Positions 33,032 to 46,535 are shown, counted from the first letter of the stretch. The stretch is 64,000 nt of DNA from Schizochytrium sp. TIO01 (GCA_004764695.1 SMSO01000032.1:8018668-8082667); one strand, 5' to 3'. The notes: generated by a model from the letters alone, not told the origin. Made by a program: numbers and translations.

Positions 33032-35780
33032 ATAGTTCATCCATTCATTCGTTAATTCAATCGATCGATGGGCCCATGAATGAACTGATGAACAATCGGA
33101 CGAAGCAAGTGCATGAGGGAAAGGAGTCTCATGGAATATTATGGACGAACAAACTCGTGCCGACAGTGTCTCGCGCAGACCCGTGGGACTTTCCAGAAAT
33201 GAAAACTTTACACCTTTTAGTGGTGTATTTAATGGTGCCTTAGGTGGGCTTAGGCTGTTGTGCTTTGTCGGTTTTGATTGGAGAACAGGTGTGTTGAGGT
33301 ATAAACACGGATAAGCAGAGATCATTCGACTCTTTGGTCCAGGAAGGAAGGACTTTGAGGAACAGAGCGTCAGAAAGAGAAGTTCTTTTTTGAAAAGAAA
33401 TCGGAGAAAGCTTGACTTTAGTATACTTACTTCTGTTGAACGTGAACAAGCACTGACTGGTTTTAAAGAGTGCAATGATTCGAATTAGCAAATTTAGTCG
33501 CAGTATTGCAGGTCCGTGGAGTCCCCAGGAAAGGCGTAGATACTATCAAGCAAAGAATGAGCAATATGGCAATTGGCAATTCCGCTAAATGAAGCCAGTC
33601 ACTTCTATTTTATTTATTTAGATAAGTTGAAAACTTACGAAGACATTCGTCAGTGAAACTATATATGAACCATTCAATCAAATAAATTATTGAATCGACG
33701 GTATATGCTTTGTTCATAAAAATACAAGACTTGCTACGCAGCGCCAATGAATCAGTTGGTATTGTTACAGGGTTTGTGTATGCAAGCTATCAACTCACTG
33801 TTCGACTTTTGGGATCTCGAACGGAGTCAACATTCTTCGCATATCAGTAGAAACGCTACAAAGACCTTTTAGACACTAGACAACTCACATAGGTGGATAT
33901 ACCACCAGAATTCAATCGCAAAACAAATCATCTCGTAAGAAACTAGTTTCTTGAAACCCCGACTTTTTTTTTTCAAGTATATTAATCAAAGAAACCCAGC
34001 AGCCAGGTTATAAACATTAGCGAAAAACTGTCCAGAGAAACGCAACCTTTTGACGCTTAAGTAATGAGGAGCCTTCTTTCATCGCCCTCATTCGGCTCTT
34101 GTGCGCACGCACGTCTGCTGCTGAAGTTTCTATTGCGCATCACATCAACTTTTTTTCAAGAATCTAACAACTTCTGCAAATGGTAACGGTCTATCATTCG
34201 TGCTCCTCAAGGAGCCCATGCTTACGGAACAGCCTCCTCTTATTAGGTAAGTAATTAATTAAGTAATTAAATAGATCAATCAATAACATACACAAACAAA
34301 CAAACAACTATGCAACACTGAGGCTGAAACCCCTCAGAGGAAATAGAAGAATGAGAGCCCCGAAGGCGGTAAAAGAAGCACGTCTGTTCTAAGATTCTGC
34401 GAGTCTTGCTTTCAAACCGCACAATAGACATTCTCTTACATTATTACAGTGTCTCGCACTCAAACTGCCTCCACCTACCACCTCCCTCCACACTGACCAG
34501 TCTTGTACCCTCATAACTCGCTCCAAAGAAAGAATCGCACCAACAAAAGAACCAGACTTGAATTTTCCAAGTCTCTTCTCCGCCATCGAAAATCATCCTT
34601 GTGTTTCTATCAAAAGAATCATTGCTTATTAACATATATGGATATATATATGTAATATTGAAAGATAAACGACCTTACCGCACCGGCACAGCTCGAGATC
34701 TTTTTTCCCTCTCCGTTTTATTATTATTATTAATTTTTAAAAGAAATATTTTTATTTAATTAACAAAAAACCTTACTACCTGGTACCTTTCACCTAGCGT
34801 TTAAGTACCCACAGCACTAGCAGCACCCAAAGTATCGCCTTCAATTCTTTTTCAAGCCTACTTCTCAGGATCAGTGAGACGAGAACGGAGCTATTCAAGC
34901 ACAGTACCACCACCTATGAATAGGTGCCAGAGAGGAGGAAGAGCAGGTCGCGTGCTTCTTCAGCCACCCGACCCAGTGTAGGGAGAGCAGCCCAAGAGCG
35001 TCATACGCTGTGTCTGTTGATCAAAGCAGCGGCCCCGGCACCGGTTTGCCTGCCTCTTGCTCGCGCACTGTGGGGCGACGAAATGTCCGCCAAGGGACAG
35101 AACTAGGAAGTCTCTAAGCAATGTGGTGTGGAGAGACCGTGAGTCCGGAGCTCCTGTGGTCTGGTCTTATGATCTCGGGCTCACGCGGAAGGCAAGTTTT
35201 TGAAGCGAGAATCCCCTGAAAGATGGTTGAAGCGAGTCGGCGCGACTGCGAAGAAGGCGGACGAAGGCGCAGACTGCGTTAGATTTGGCGGTTGACGTGG
35301 AACAACTGCGGCCAAATCTCGTTTTCATCGAAAGGGGGAAGAAAGACAGAAACGGAAGGTCTGCTGCCCTCGATCCTAGGACTGGAGGTGATCGTACTTG
35401 TTTTCTATTTTGTTTTTACAATTGATGATGTAAGTAATTTTAAAAAGGGAAAAGAAAAGAAAGAAAATCTACAAAGCGCTGACTTGCTAACATGCTGTGT
35501 GAGTGAGTGGGTGTGTGAAAGAGAGAAGAGTGTGCGGCGGTTGATAATTTTGTTACTCCTTTCCGCCTTTGGCGAAAGGATCATCTACTTCCTCTCTTTG
35601 CGCTTAATTCCTCCTCCTAACCTAAAGAACAGGAGGCCACATTAAAGATCGCTGATACAGGCTACGCCGATCTAAAGTAAAGAAAGCAACATGGTTAATA
35701 AATCCCTCACGGAGGCCCAGAGAAGACTCTTTTAAGGGCTCGAGAAAGACTCGCACGCGGGTCTCCTTTTATACTCATCA

Positions 35781-35818
35781 CTCACTCACTCTCTCTCTCT
35801 CTCTCTCTCTCACTCACT
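35781..35818. repeat. (CT)n flanked by CACT units
   Basis: Dinucleotide CT core at about 35789-35810 bounded by CACTCACT on both sides. Confidence 0.93.
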
Positions 35819-35973
35819 AACATCATTTCAAAATTAAAATGCTACTCAAGAAAAGCAGAGGTACTGACACAGAAACAACAAACAGACAGACTCACAGACT
35901 CACAGACTGACGCAGAAAGAGGGAGGGGGACAGAAGGGCACGAGGCCCTCTAAAGCAGCTGCTGACTGTATGG

Positions 35974-35999
35974 CTGACTGACTGACTGACTGACTGACT
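35974..35999. repeat. (CTGA)6 microsatellite
   Basis: Perfect CTGA/ACTG units in moderate-GC sequence. Confidence 0.95.
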
Positions 36000-37520
36000 A
36001 ACAGATAATTGATTGACTCATTGCTGAGCTCCCTCTAAGACAGACGAAGTCAGTACTAGGAGAGACAGCGACGACTTCGAGTTGGTAGGAGGTGCTTAAG
36101 CACTGCTATGCAAACTTCAAGATTTCGACTTCTATGGATCTGCTAGGCTCGCATAGAAGCTTAGTTTCTTTGAAGGTGCTCGTCCTACCGGGCGGCTATT
36201 GACTCCTACGTATCTATTCTTACTTACTTGTTGTTTACCTACTTGTTCAATCGATTTAGTTAGTTAGGTAGTTCTTAGACATTTTACATTGGAGCAGTTT
36301 CGAATGAAGTCGAGACAGCCATTGATTACTTGTTTCCAGGAAAACCCTTCGTGAGTGAAATTAACTCTGCACAAAATACTCGTGAGCCGCGGGATGCTGA
36401 TAATTTGTGCCTCACAAAGGCGCGATTCAATTTGTAGAAACGTATAATGAGACATTATGAGCTTCTCCATCACATTTCCAAGCATCCTCATGTTCTGCCC
36501 AAAACCGGTGCCTGGTTAGAACCTAGTTAGACACTACTATGGGCCTACCTCTAGTTAGCCACCTCCCTACAGTGTTCTGCCTTGAAATCTCAATCCTACC
36601 AATAGTAACGCAAAACGGAACGCATAAACCATCTAACAGGGGCTAGAGTAGGTACAGCTCTATTCTGTCCCACTGAGGCTTTGTCTTAATGTTTTGGTAG
36701 TCAGAGGATTAGTAGCTGGGGAAGGAGGAGTTGCCTGAGGGGAGCAGCTGGTTTGTTGGGTTTTTTCGATTTGCAGTCTGCGTCTGTGCGTTGCTACAAG
36801 TCGCAGGTAAGGTATGTTAGTGTGGAACTTTTTCTTACGAAGAACTTGAGACGGCCGTGGAAACAACGAGTTCCAAGCACCACTCCAAGTTCTAATACTG
36901 CTTAGTGGCGCTGTTGTTTGTCCGAAGAAGCGCAGTGTTGCGATCAGAAATGCGTTCCCAGAGCTTAAGGAGCGCCTGAAGATCAATCAGCACTTGCGCG
37001 AACATTTTTCAAAAAGTTTCAAAGATGAGCTCTCTCACTCTGGGAAAAAGGGAGGTAGGTAGGTAGGTTAAAGATTTTAATAATTGATTACTTTTAGTAT
37101 AATAATGAATTATTTATGCATATTTTCGATATGTTGGGTGAAGAATTCATTCATCGATATTGGAATGATTTGTGGACGGGACTGCCGCAATCGAAACTGA
37201 GAAAGAGGAGACTGCGCCTGAAGATCATACGCTGGCTTCTCCATAGATCGTCAATAGGAACATAAGTTTCTTAGCTTCTTTGTGGTCGCTCGCTTCAACT
37301 TAGCTTGTGCGGCGACTCATAGATAGATAGAGACCGATAGTACTCTTAAAAAGTTTATGCTCGATGACACTAATTAACTGCATGATAGTTTTCATTTGGA
37401 AATAGTCACTCGTTTATATGATGGAAATATGATAAACTAATTATTTTTAGTTAGTGTTGTACTTTATTTTTAATCAATTATTTTAAAAGAAAAAAAAGAA
37501 ATAGAAAAGAATCTTGATTC

Positions 37521-37550
37521 CGTTCGTTCGTTCGTTCGTTCGTTCGTTCG
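37521..37550. repeat. (CGTT)7 microsatellite
   Basis: Perfect CGTT units. Confidence 0.96.
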
Positions 37551-38373
37551 AGTGTTTATTGATTTATTCTTCAGTGGAAACGGGATACATCCCAGAATGA
37601 GCAAGCAGATAGGTCCCTCGATTACCTGATATATTCCATCCTGTGTGGACTGATTGCCACACAGACGCATGGATGGCATGGCTTCCGAACTTGTCCGCAT
37701 CCGGCCGTCTCCTGGGAGGGAGGGAGGTCTAAGCCGCTCACGCGCCCGATTTCAGGTCTTCGCTGTCTCCTCAATCTAATCTCATTCTTCGATAATAGAA
37801 AGCAAGCAAGTCGTTTTACAACTAATTAATCAATTAATTAAAATTGGTTCATCAAATAAAATAAATATATAAATAAATAAATTCATTCCTTCATTAGTTG
37901 TTTGTTTATTTGTTTGTTTATTTGTTTATTTGTTTGTATGTAGTAAGAAAGTAAGAAAGTAAGTAAAAACTTATCTTCAAAAGCCCTGGAACTAGCAAAA
38001 AAGAAAGCACGAGCCATCTTTGGCCTGAGCGAGCGCAAGTACGTGTCGCTCTTTCAAGAAAGCTGCACCTCGACTTTCAAAGAGAAAGAGACAGCCACCC
38101 AGCAAGCCGGCCGTCCGAGCGGCTTCAGGCAGAGATCCCCCGAGTTCGCAGCCCACGCGCTGCGAAGCGAGAAAAGCAGCTTCCAGGGTCGCCCTGGAGA
38201 TTTATTTTCCCATAGGGCCACCACGCCTTTAGAAACATGTATATCTATATTTTTAATTTTTTTTAATTTAAAAAAAAAAAAAGTCACCACAGCACTAATT
38301 TAGAGAAGAAAGACCTCTTTTGAGATCGCTTTCGCACAAGAACAGAATTTCTGATCATCGTGAATGCCGATGA

Positions 38374-38402
38374 TGAATGAATGAATGAATGAATGAATGA
38401 AT
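38374..38402. repeat. (ATGA)7 microsatellite
   Basis: The reverse-complement family of ATTC, so the ATTC-type array occurs here in the opposite orientation to 15.4 and 26.4 kb. Confidence 0.96.
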
Positions 38403-39215
38403 GCGCTGCGTCTTCGAGAGATATGCGTGAGCATCGACTTCGAGAAGACAACCTTGAGGAAAGGTCGCCTGTCGCGAACTCAGCTCTGCCCGCTGCTCGT
38501 TAAATTGATTGCAGCGCTGCTGCTGAAGAGCTTGGCTTGTCCTGGATCTCCGGTTCTCAGGAGGAACTCGAAGCAAGCCAAAGCCTTCGAAGACGATCGA
38601 CGCTTTGGTCCTGCGAGGCTTCTCCTTCGCTCTGCGTGCTCAGCGCCAGAGCCTTCGAAGACGCGACAGGCGAAGAGACAAAGAGACCAGAGACAGGCAG
38701 CCAATCGAATCAAATCGAGACAGCCCGCGATGGCATTTCGAAGTAATTCACTCGTTCACTCGTTCACTCATTCATTCATTCATTCATGGACCCATCCATG
38801 CATGCATGCATGCATCCATCTCGAAAGCATTCGCTCCCTGCGCGATAATTTGATGATTGCTTGCGTGCGACAGTCGTTCGTTCCTCCATTCACGCTGCAG
38901 GCCAGCAGACTGGAGAGGGAGGACGCACGCCTGGTCCTGCTCGGTTGTTGCGATGCTCGCGGGAGTTTCACCTGAATGGATTGCGCTCTCGCCTTTGAGG
39001 TTCTCGTGAGCGAGCGAGCGAGTGGTGAGACAAGCGCCAAAATCTAGAGCCCCCGCTCGCCCTGCCGAGAGGACAGCGCCTCTGCTGGCACCGCCCGCTA
39101 ACAGACAGACAGAGAGACAGACGGAGTCTCTGGTCAGTTACAAGCAACTTCTTCGAAGAAGCAGCTGATGCTCAGTCTGCATGCCTGCCTGCTTCTCGTC
39201 CTCCTCGCCGCCAAA

Positions 39216-39216
<1 letters not shown>

Positions 39217-39256
<40 letters not shown>
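39217..39256. repeat. (CTG)13 trinucleotide repeat
   Basis: Thirteen perfect CTG units, the longest triplet array in the window, lying outside any supported gene. Confidence 0.97.
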
Positions 39257-40034
39257 GAAGGATTCATTCGTGGTGGAAGAACGAGCCGAAGGAATGAATG
39301 AATGGATGGATGGATGGATGAATGAATGAATGTTGGCGGCGATCATGACGCCCGTACAGCAGAGAAGAAGACAGCGCGAAGGTGTCCGAAGAGTTTAGTA
39401 CTGAGTTTCTTTCTTTCAAGAAGCAAGCACTCTGGAGGAGGAGGAAGCAAGTGCGCGAGGGCTTCTGGAGACAGCACGACATGAGGAAGAAACTCAGACA
39501 GGCGAGCCACAAGGCCGTTTATGAGGTTGGTAGTTCTCCTGAGAAACTCAAGTCATCCGTGGACGCCTCTCTAAACGATCAGAGTTGATTGATGATCGAT
39601 GATCGATGATCTACTCGTCAATGGTGGCGTTTGGTAAGCTGGTCTTCAAGGGCGTCGCCAACTCCAGCCAGCCAGCGCCAGTTCTTGGCGATGGAGATGA
39701 CGACGCGAGCATGTGCTCTTCTTGCTGGGTGTAAATCTTGAACGAACTGGAGTCGTTCGAGCGAAAGCTGACCTGCGGCAAGCCTAGCCAGCGAGGGCGG
39801 ATGGATGGATGGATGTATGTCGAGAGCTGATCGATCGATCGCCGCTCGCTCGCCAAAGCAAGCTCTTTTGGAGCTGGAGTTATGACCAGAAAGCCCTCGC
39901 GAACGTTCAGCCGCGCGAGGAAGGAAGACTTAGTTGAAGTTTGCAGCTCGGCTGATCCGGCAGACCGGACGGAGGCGGCTCGTCCGACGGGAGCCCGGGC
40001 TAGCAGGCAGGAAACTAACGAATTTCAACAAGTT

Positions 40035-40074
40035 GGTGAGTGAGTGAGTGAGTGAGTGAGTGAGTGAGTGAGTG
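40035..40074. repeat. (GTGA)10 microsatellite
   Basis: Perfect GTGA units followed by a degenerate ATGAG. Confidence 0.96.
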
Positions 40075-40549
40075 AATGAGCGGCATGGAGGTCGAGCTGT
40101 CCCCACCAATTCTCTTCCTGCTTTGTCGTAGTAAACGCAGCAAGAAAACTTTGAGTGGCAGGCAGCAACAGACACTGGGCGAGTGGGTGTGAGCGGGTGT
40201 GAGCGTGATTCACATGAAGCAACTAACTGCACAGCGTTTCATCTGCATTCGGCCTTCACGGCTTGAAGCGAAGAAGAAGTAGCTATAGTGTATGCAAAAG
40301 GTTGCTCATTCGTTCCATTCGAAGCCATTTGAAAGACTATTACCGGTTCTAATGTGAGGCCATTGATAGCAGAGTATCCTAGTTTGTAGAGTATTCTAGT
40401 AGGTAGGTACCTGCTCTCTCTATCTAGAGTTGGAAAAAAATAAAACATTATTATAAAGTCTCATGATAATATTTTAATTGCTTTTTTGTTTACTTTTTCT
40501 ATAACTGAAAGCGAGCAAAGAACGAGGGACACAAGCGCGCTGGACCGAC

Positions 40550-40608
40550 ATAAAGTTTAATTCACGAAAACAAAAGATTTGGCGTTACAAAGGTGAATTA
40601 AACTTTAT
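40550..40608. repeat. Perfect 16-bp inverted repeat with 27-nt spacer
   Basis: ATAAAGTTTAATTCAC (40550-40565) is exactly complementary to GTGAATTAAACTTTAT (40593-40608). The 27-nt spacer is unique sequence. No ORF is adjacent. Candidates are a short MITE-like element, a hairpin RNA or a cruciform. Confidence 0.85.
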
Positions 40609-40718
40609 TGTTATGTGCTGCGTGTTTCCATGTCGCGTCTTAGATTTTCTAACTGCCTTACGAAGGTTTGCTGACGGAGGACTTGATGTGATGTGTGTAC
40701 ATGACATCGTGGAAATCT

Positions 40719-40756
40719 AACATGTAAGTTCTTGCTTAACATGTAAGTTCTCGCTT
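40719..40756. repeat. 19-bp tandem doublet
   Basis: AACATGTAAGTTCTTGCTT occurs twice, with one mismatch in the second copy. Each copy contains a GTAAGT donor-like hexamer. Confidence 0.93.
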
Positions 40757-43700
40757 CCAGGTTTTATAATGGAAATTTGCACAAGAGGTTCGCTTTTGGA
40801 CGGCAGTTGCCTGAGGTGCCTCGATACTGCAAACATTTTCCTACTACTATGTCAGTCAGTGAGAAAGTAAGTAAGTAAGTAGGTAAGTCGATCGGTCGGT
40901 CGGTGGGTCAGTGGGTTGTAATCAATTGATTTTATCTATTTAAAAAAATTGTTTGGGTATGACATCAGTGCCACTGCCTTCAATCAAATTTAATTCAAGC
41001 AGTTTGTTTGATATTCTTCAACTATATCTTCTCCATCCCGTGGGACTTTCCTCATTGCACGCACTGATCACACCCGGAAATGCTTTCTTGGAATTGCATT
41101 CCCAACCAACTTGAAGATACACATTTATACACACATGCATATTGATAGACATTATTCCTGAGTCATTTTCATGTCGATGGATAGATGAGAACTGCGCATA
41201 CCCTTTGATGCTCCTCCTCCTCCTCCTCCTCTGCGTGGTAGGTACTTCCTCTGGCGAGTTCTTTTAATCCACCCTTTTCAATGCAAGTTCAACAGGTTCA
41301 TTCCTAGGCCACCCAGTGAGATTCTCCTAGCCTTGCCCCCTTCTAAGACATCTTTGTTACTGTTTGTTTGTTCACGTATGTACAAAGTGCTTCTACAAGT
41401 GAGGGATGATGAAGAAAAGGTGACTTCCTCTTCGTGATTTCGATAGACCCATTGAAACAGCTCGAAAAGCAAATGCAAGGTGGGGAGCGGTTGGGTATGG
41501 GCGCCTCGCTGGACCAGACTGGGGCAGTTCAGACAGAACACCCCATTTAGCTGCAAGGTGAGACAAAAGCACCGCCTTCCTCCGGTTCCGGCACCAGTGA
41601 AGAGCAGTGTCGCGTCCCGTCAATCAATGCATGCACCAATGAATGATTATAGCTTCGATGATCAAGAAATCGAGCAATGAATGATTCATTGCGAATGTTG
41701 CTTGAATGAAAGACTGAAGAGGACGAATTATGACCATAAAAGAATAATGTCCACTGACTCATAGGCGTATTGGGAACCGAACAAATGATTTAAAAAAAAG
41801 AAAATAGGTTTTTAAAAGTTTTTTGAATTAAAATTTAAATATTTAATATGAAAAAGTAAAATAGGGTAGAACTTGCAAGATTTATATATTTTACATATTT
41901 TTAAAATATTATATATATTTTTAACAAATTAAACTATCCAACGATTCTATCTCTTCCCAATATAAAAGAATCATATTTGTTTTTAAACAACGTACTTTAA
42001 AAAGTAATATTCGATTTAATTTAAAAATAAATATAAACTTCAGATACGTACTAGAAATAATAGCAGGCTGTTCAGAATTTTTCACTGGAGTAGTATTATC
42101 TATTCTAGACAACCGGAGACAAACAGAAAAGCAGAACAATAACTAGACAGCTTGCTGCCCGCCAGCTGGCCAGTCCAGACAAGAAGAACGTACACTCTAG
42201 ATAGCGAGCCATTACTGCCACGGGAAAGACCGTCTCGCTAGCCAGACATACATATACACATCTAAAACCAACCATCCCTCTCTCTATTGCCACACTGCGC
42301 GGCACGTGGAAACGCGCCTTCTTCTGTTTCTTTCACTAAATATTCTTTTATGTATTTTAAAATAAATAAATAAATAAATAAAAATAAGTATCCCGCCCAC
42401 TGAAAATCACATCTCGGAATTTATATACTTGGTATGTTGATTTCAAATATTTAAACAATAACTATTGGTTTCTTTTGTCTTATTAGGCATCCTTGAACAA
42501 AATATAATTGGCTTAGTCCGTTTTTTATAAATATGTTTTGTTTCCAAAACAAAGAATATATATAATTGTTTATTTAATATAAATAAATATATAATCTATA
42601 CCTTCTAAACACCACCACTAATAAAAATAAAAATAATCAGTATATCGTTTAAACACTATCAATACTCACAAAAATAATATAGCTTTTTAACACTAACAAC
42701 AATAAAAAACAATCACTATATATCTGAAACACTAACAATATTTATAAACATACTGATCAAAGGAAAGGAGCCTAAAGAGGAAGTACCTCATGCATTCGAA
42801 ATATTTCAAAATGAATAAATAAACTTAAAATAAAACAGACAGACTTGGAGAGAGACCACGAGAGTGGAAGAGGGGGAAAAAGAGAAATGATCACTGTTAT
42901 GGACAGTTTTCTATAGTCCCCTGTGGCAGTAGGGTATCGCAGGTGAGCAGAAGAGAGGAAAGGGTGAGACAGAAGCGCTTTCTTATGCATGAGGGATAGA
43001 GAGAGTAAAGAGAAGCTCGACGAAGAAACTTGAAGTCACACCATAGTGACAATAGATCGAACTGGAGCGAGATACTTCATATGCAACGCAAGATCAAAGT
43101 AGACGGTATTTATATAGATATAGATTATATTATCGAGCTATTCCTGTGACTTTATTTGTCAAATGGAAACTCGCCATCTAGAAAAGGAATTTTTCGATAT
43201 TTGCCATGTAATGCCGTGAAACACTTGCTTCTCCGTATTGCCTTGTTTTTCGAAGCGCTGCGCGAATCCATCTTCGAGACGAAAGAATTACATAGGTACC
43301 TCCAGCGCAAAACGTCTGGTGCAAGCTCACAGGCGGGACCTTGGCATGATGGCGAAGCACAAGTAACGGGCAGAAGGCACCCGAGGACAAGCTGGATAGC
43401 TTGTGCGGAGCAGGTCGGCGTGAACGGTCCTGTCCCGCGAGACGTTGAGCAGAGAGAAAGTTGGCAACAGCTAGCAATTTGCGATGCAGTAGGTGCTGCT
43501 TCTTTCAAAGCAATAACATTGAAGAAAATCATGTGTTTGTTGATATACGGCAGAGCAATGCCAAAGTTATTTGGTTCAAAAGAGTAGTTTTATGATTCGT
43601 TTGCATCGCTTTATCAAATCCTATTGTATTTTAATTCTGAAGAGTTAATTCTTTACTTGTAGTGAGGTACTGTAATCTTATTAGCAACTGGTAGGGAGGC

Positions 43701-45900
43701 CTTAGCGTACTTGAGTACTACACTTTTCATTTAAACTAAGATAAAACAATCTGCGAGCGACGGTCCTTCTCTCGCGGCACGTTTTCGCTTCTCTCCGCGG
43801 TTTCAGGCGCGCGACGTTTTCCTCGCGGTGGCGCAAAGCTGCAGCTTTTTATGCTGCCACCGTCGCCGCCTCGAGCGCCTTCGGTGCCTGCTCGCATCCA
43901 ATCGGAACTCTCGGAGGCTTGCGCAGCAACCAACAAACAGGAGCGGCACGGCAAGCTTTCGCCCGAACTCCGGAGCAGCGCCCTCCTTAAAAAGTCTATT
44001 TTCAAAATGATTACCTGAAAGAAAAGGAACACCGAAAGTACTACCATCACCGCTACTACTACTACTACTACTAGTAGTAGTGGCGATAACAATAGTAATA
44101 ATAATGATAATAATATTATTATTAGATCAATAGCCACCCCTAGGCGTTCCGTTTTAATTTCAGGAGAACACCCGTCGCTGTTTTTTAATTCCGCCTCTCA
44201 ACCGACCTTTAAAGGCTCTCTGCGGAAGGGGAAGGATTCCAACTCCCCAAGTAGGGGTCAGCTAGGCGATAGTAGGGCTCGGGGAGCAAGCGAGAACGAG
44301 AGAAAATCGTGCTTGAGTGGAGATTGCAGAAGAGAGAGTCTGAAGAAGGGGGCGAAACAGACTTCAAGAGAGCTGAGACCAGCGAGTAGCAAGCAGGGCC
44401 CGAGGCTGTCCAGGATGATACCATCCCTCCGGCAGGTCATCGGCAGGGGCCTGGAATGTGCAGCAGGGACGATTTGATTGCGGCTTTCTTGGCCTTTTCG
44501 AGCGATCCGTCGATTCGCATTCGCAGCTTTCGTTTTCCATGTGCTGGTTTGCAGTAGCATCGGTCTATGTGATACTTCTAGCACTCGGTTTTTAAAAATA
44601 ATATATCGCTGTTTTCTCGCGTGGCGAATGTAAATACACTTACATCGTTATAGAAGGAGCGAGCTTTCGAGCGCAATGCTTTACAAGCGCAGCGATGCCG
44701 GCGCGCTTGAAGCCCTCCGCTGCGTGCAGAAGGCTTCGGAGCCGTCGCATATGCATGGACACATATATAAACATATAAATATTTATGTGTAACCAACTTT
44801 GCGAGGATTCTCCGAAGATGTGGACGTCTTCGATTCTCACGCGCCGCATCGAAATTGTACTACGATGATGTTGGACTGCTGCGATTCTATATTATGAGCG
44901 ATTGCTTGCTACCATGGAATGACCCCCTTCGCGGCATGACATACATTTATAGATTATCTACATACATACATATACACGCACGTTCGTACATACGCATTCA
45001 CTCCTCCGTTTGCTTGTTTCTTCTGATGGCTGTGGATGATGATGATGCTGTGCTCGCTGTGCCTGAGTTGTGTGCTGTCTATCCATCAGCAGAGATCAAA
45101 GCGCAGAGCAGAGTCTTGCGGGTTAGTTCAAGAGGCGGAGGTCACTTCGCTTGTAGCTTGCTTGCTTGCTTGCTTGCTGCTTGCTGCTTGGTGTGGACGA
45201 GGACCTGGAGGTCGCAGAGGGACAGCAGAGGGCGGCGAGAGTGGAGTCCAACAGCGGGACTTTCTTTGAAGGACTCGCTCCACGGCTCTGCCGTCGTGCG
45301 AAGAATGCACATGCAGCTCGTGGATGGAGGATGGACTCTAACTAAACTGCGCTGCAGTCAGTGCAGGCTGCATTGCTTGGAGCGAGCATTAACCAGGAAA
45401 GAGCTTGTTTGATTGACCGCAATGCTCACAACGATAATTATGTCGCGACGCTGAGAGAGATTGATTGCTTCTCCGTTGCACAAGCTTCCTTTATTTTTCT
45501 GTTATTGTGCCTGACTGTTTAGTATTATGTTCATCCTGAACCAAAATGACTCTGCTGTTTCCGCGATGGCGATTTCTATTTTCTTTCGAGTTTCTTTCTT
45601 TTCTTAATGTTTTCATAAGTAAGTATGAAGTTAAAGGGAAATAAAATAGTTTTAGTCACACCCAAATGAAACTAACACAAATGGATAAAGCGCTTAGTCG
45701 TCATTCATCCTTCATCCATGCATGCATTCATCATTCGATCAGATCTCTCGAGCTCGCGATGCTATTCCAATCTGAGGCATTGCGGAGCGCGTGAACCCGT
45801 CGGTGCTGCCAGAAATTGCACGGCCTCTGCCCCTCCTGCGATCTCAGGGAAGAGCTAGTTATTTCACTCGTGCCTAGGGGGCCTGAGGAGCTAGCTAGCT

Positions 45901-45958
<58 letters not shown>

Positions 45959-46123
45959 CAAACAAACAAACAAACAAACAAACAAACAAACAAACAAACA
46001 AACAAACAAACAAACAAACAAACAAACAAACAAACAAACAAACAAACAAACAAACAAACAAACAAACAAACAAACAAACAAACAAACAAACAAACAAACA
46101 AACAAACAAACAAACAAACAAAC
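45901..46123. repeat. (GAAACAAAGAAA)n grading into (AAAC)43
   Basis: About four 12-mers of GAAACAAAGAAA type (45901-45952) lead into about 173 bp of near-perfect AAAC. It is open in all minus-strand frames, giving artificial Phe-Val-Cys-Leu repeats. Confidence 0.98.
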
Positions 46124-46305
46124 TTGCTCCTTTCAGAGACAGACAGTTGTCGGTCAATCATTCGCCTCTGCGAAGAAAGACACACACACGCACGGATAAA
46201 CAGACAGACGACAGCAGCAGCACCACGTGCAGCATCTTGATATCTTGATCTTGCTTGCTTGTACCTTTGTGATGATACCCATAGACCAATCCTGGCAGCG
46301 CAAAG

Positions 46306-46332
46306 AAAGCAAGCAAGCAAGCAAGCAAGCAA
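46306..46332. repeat. (AAGC)n microsatellite
   Basis: About six AAGC units. A complementary GCTT run lies about 70 bp upstream (near 46250), so the two can pair. Confidence 0.92.
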
Positions 46333-46510
46333 ACACCTCAACGATAGGCGAGGAGCTTGTTGACTTGTTTGAAGAAGGAGAGCAAGTTGGCCACGAGGCA
46401 AATGCGTTTGCAATTGTAATGCATGCCTTCAAGGGAACGAATGAGTGAATGAATTAGTTGTGTGGCATGTCTTCTAATAAGCGCTTTATGCGAGAAAGCA
46501 AGTAAGTGAG

Positions 46511-46535
46511 AAGGAAAGAAAGAAAGAAAGCAAGT

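Larger units (their letters stand above)
30101..37500. other. AT-rich desert segment, no supported gene
   Basis: Largely unique AT-rich DNA (30.1-34.9 kb), then moderate GC. The longest frame, 33475-32891 on the - strand, is Ser/Leu/His-rich and driven by repeat sequence. Short arrays are ATAG, CT and ACTG. A GC-richer patch lies at about 34950-35110. No RNA gene was recognised. Confidence 0.55.
37501..40300. other. GC-rich islands and tetranucleotide arrays
   Basis: Islands at about 38060-38210, 38400-38720 and 38990-39260, plus moderate-GC sequence to 40 kb. Overlapping frames (longest 192 codons, + strand 38397-38975, running through ATTC repeats) are not credible genes. A frame at 39361-39588 (+) reads as charged helical protein ending in TGA, but it has no ATG and no recognised domain. 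Confidence 0.5.
40301..43140. other. AT-rich desert segment with a perfect inverted repeat
   Basis: Low-GC DNA with short frames. It holds the 16-bp inverted repeat at 40550-40608, a 19-bp doublet at 40719-40756, (CTC)7 at 41211-41231 and AAAT units at about 42357-42383. No gene is supported. Confidence 0.55.

Noticed and set aside
32891-33475. 194-codon minus-strand frame in the desert
   Set aside because: Ser/Leu/His-rich and partly built on ATAG and ATTC repeats; no ordered domain.
38397-38975. 192-codon plus-strand frame
   Set aside because: Starts within ATGA repeats, runs through ATTC repeats, and a competing protein-like frame overlaps it.
45891-46413. Long minus-strand frames with Phe-Val-Cys-Leu repeats
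   Set aside because: They are translations of the AAAC microsatellite, open in every minus frame; not genes.
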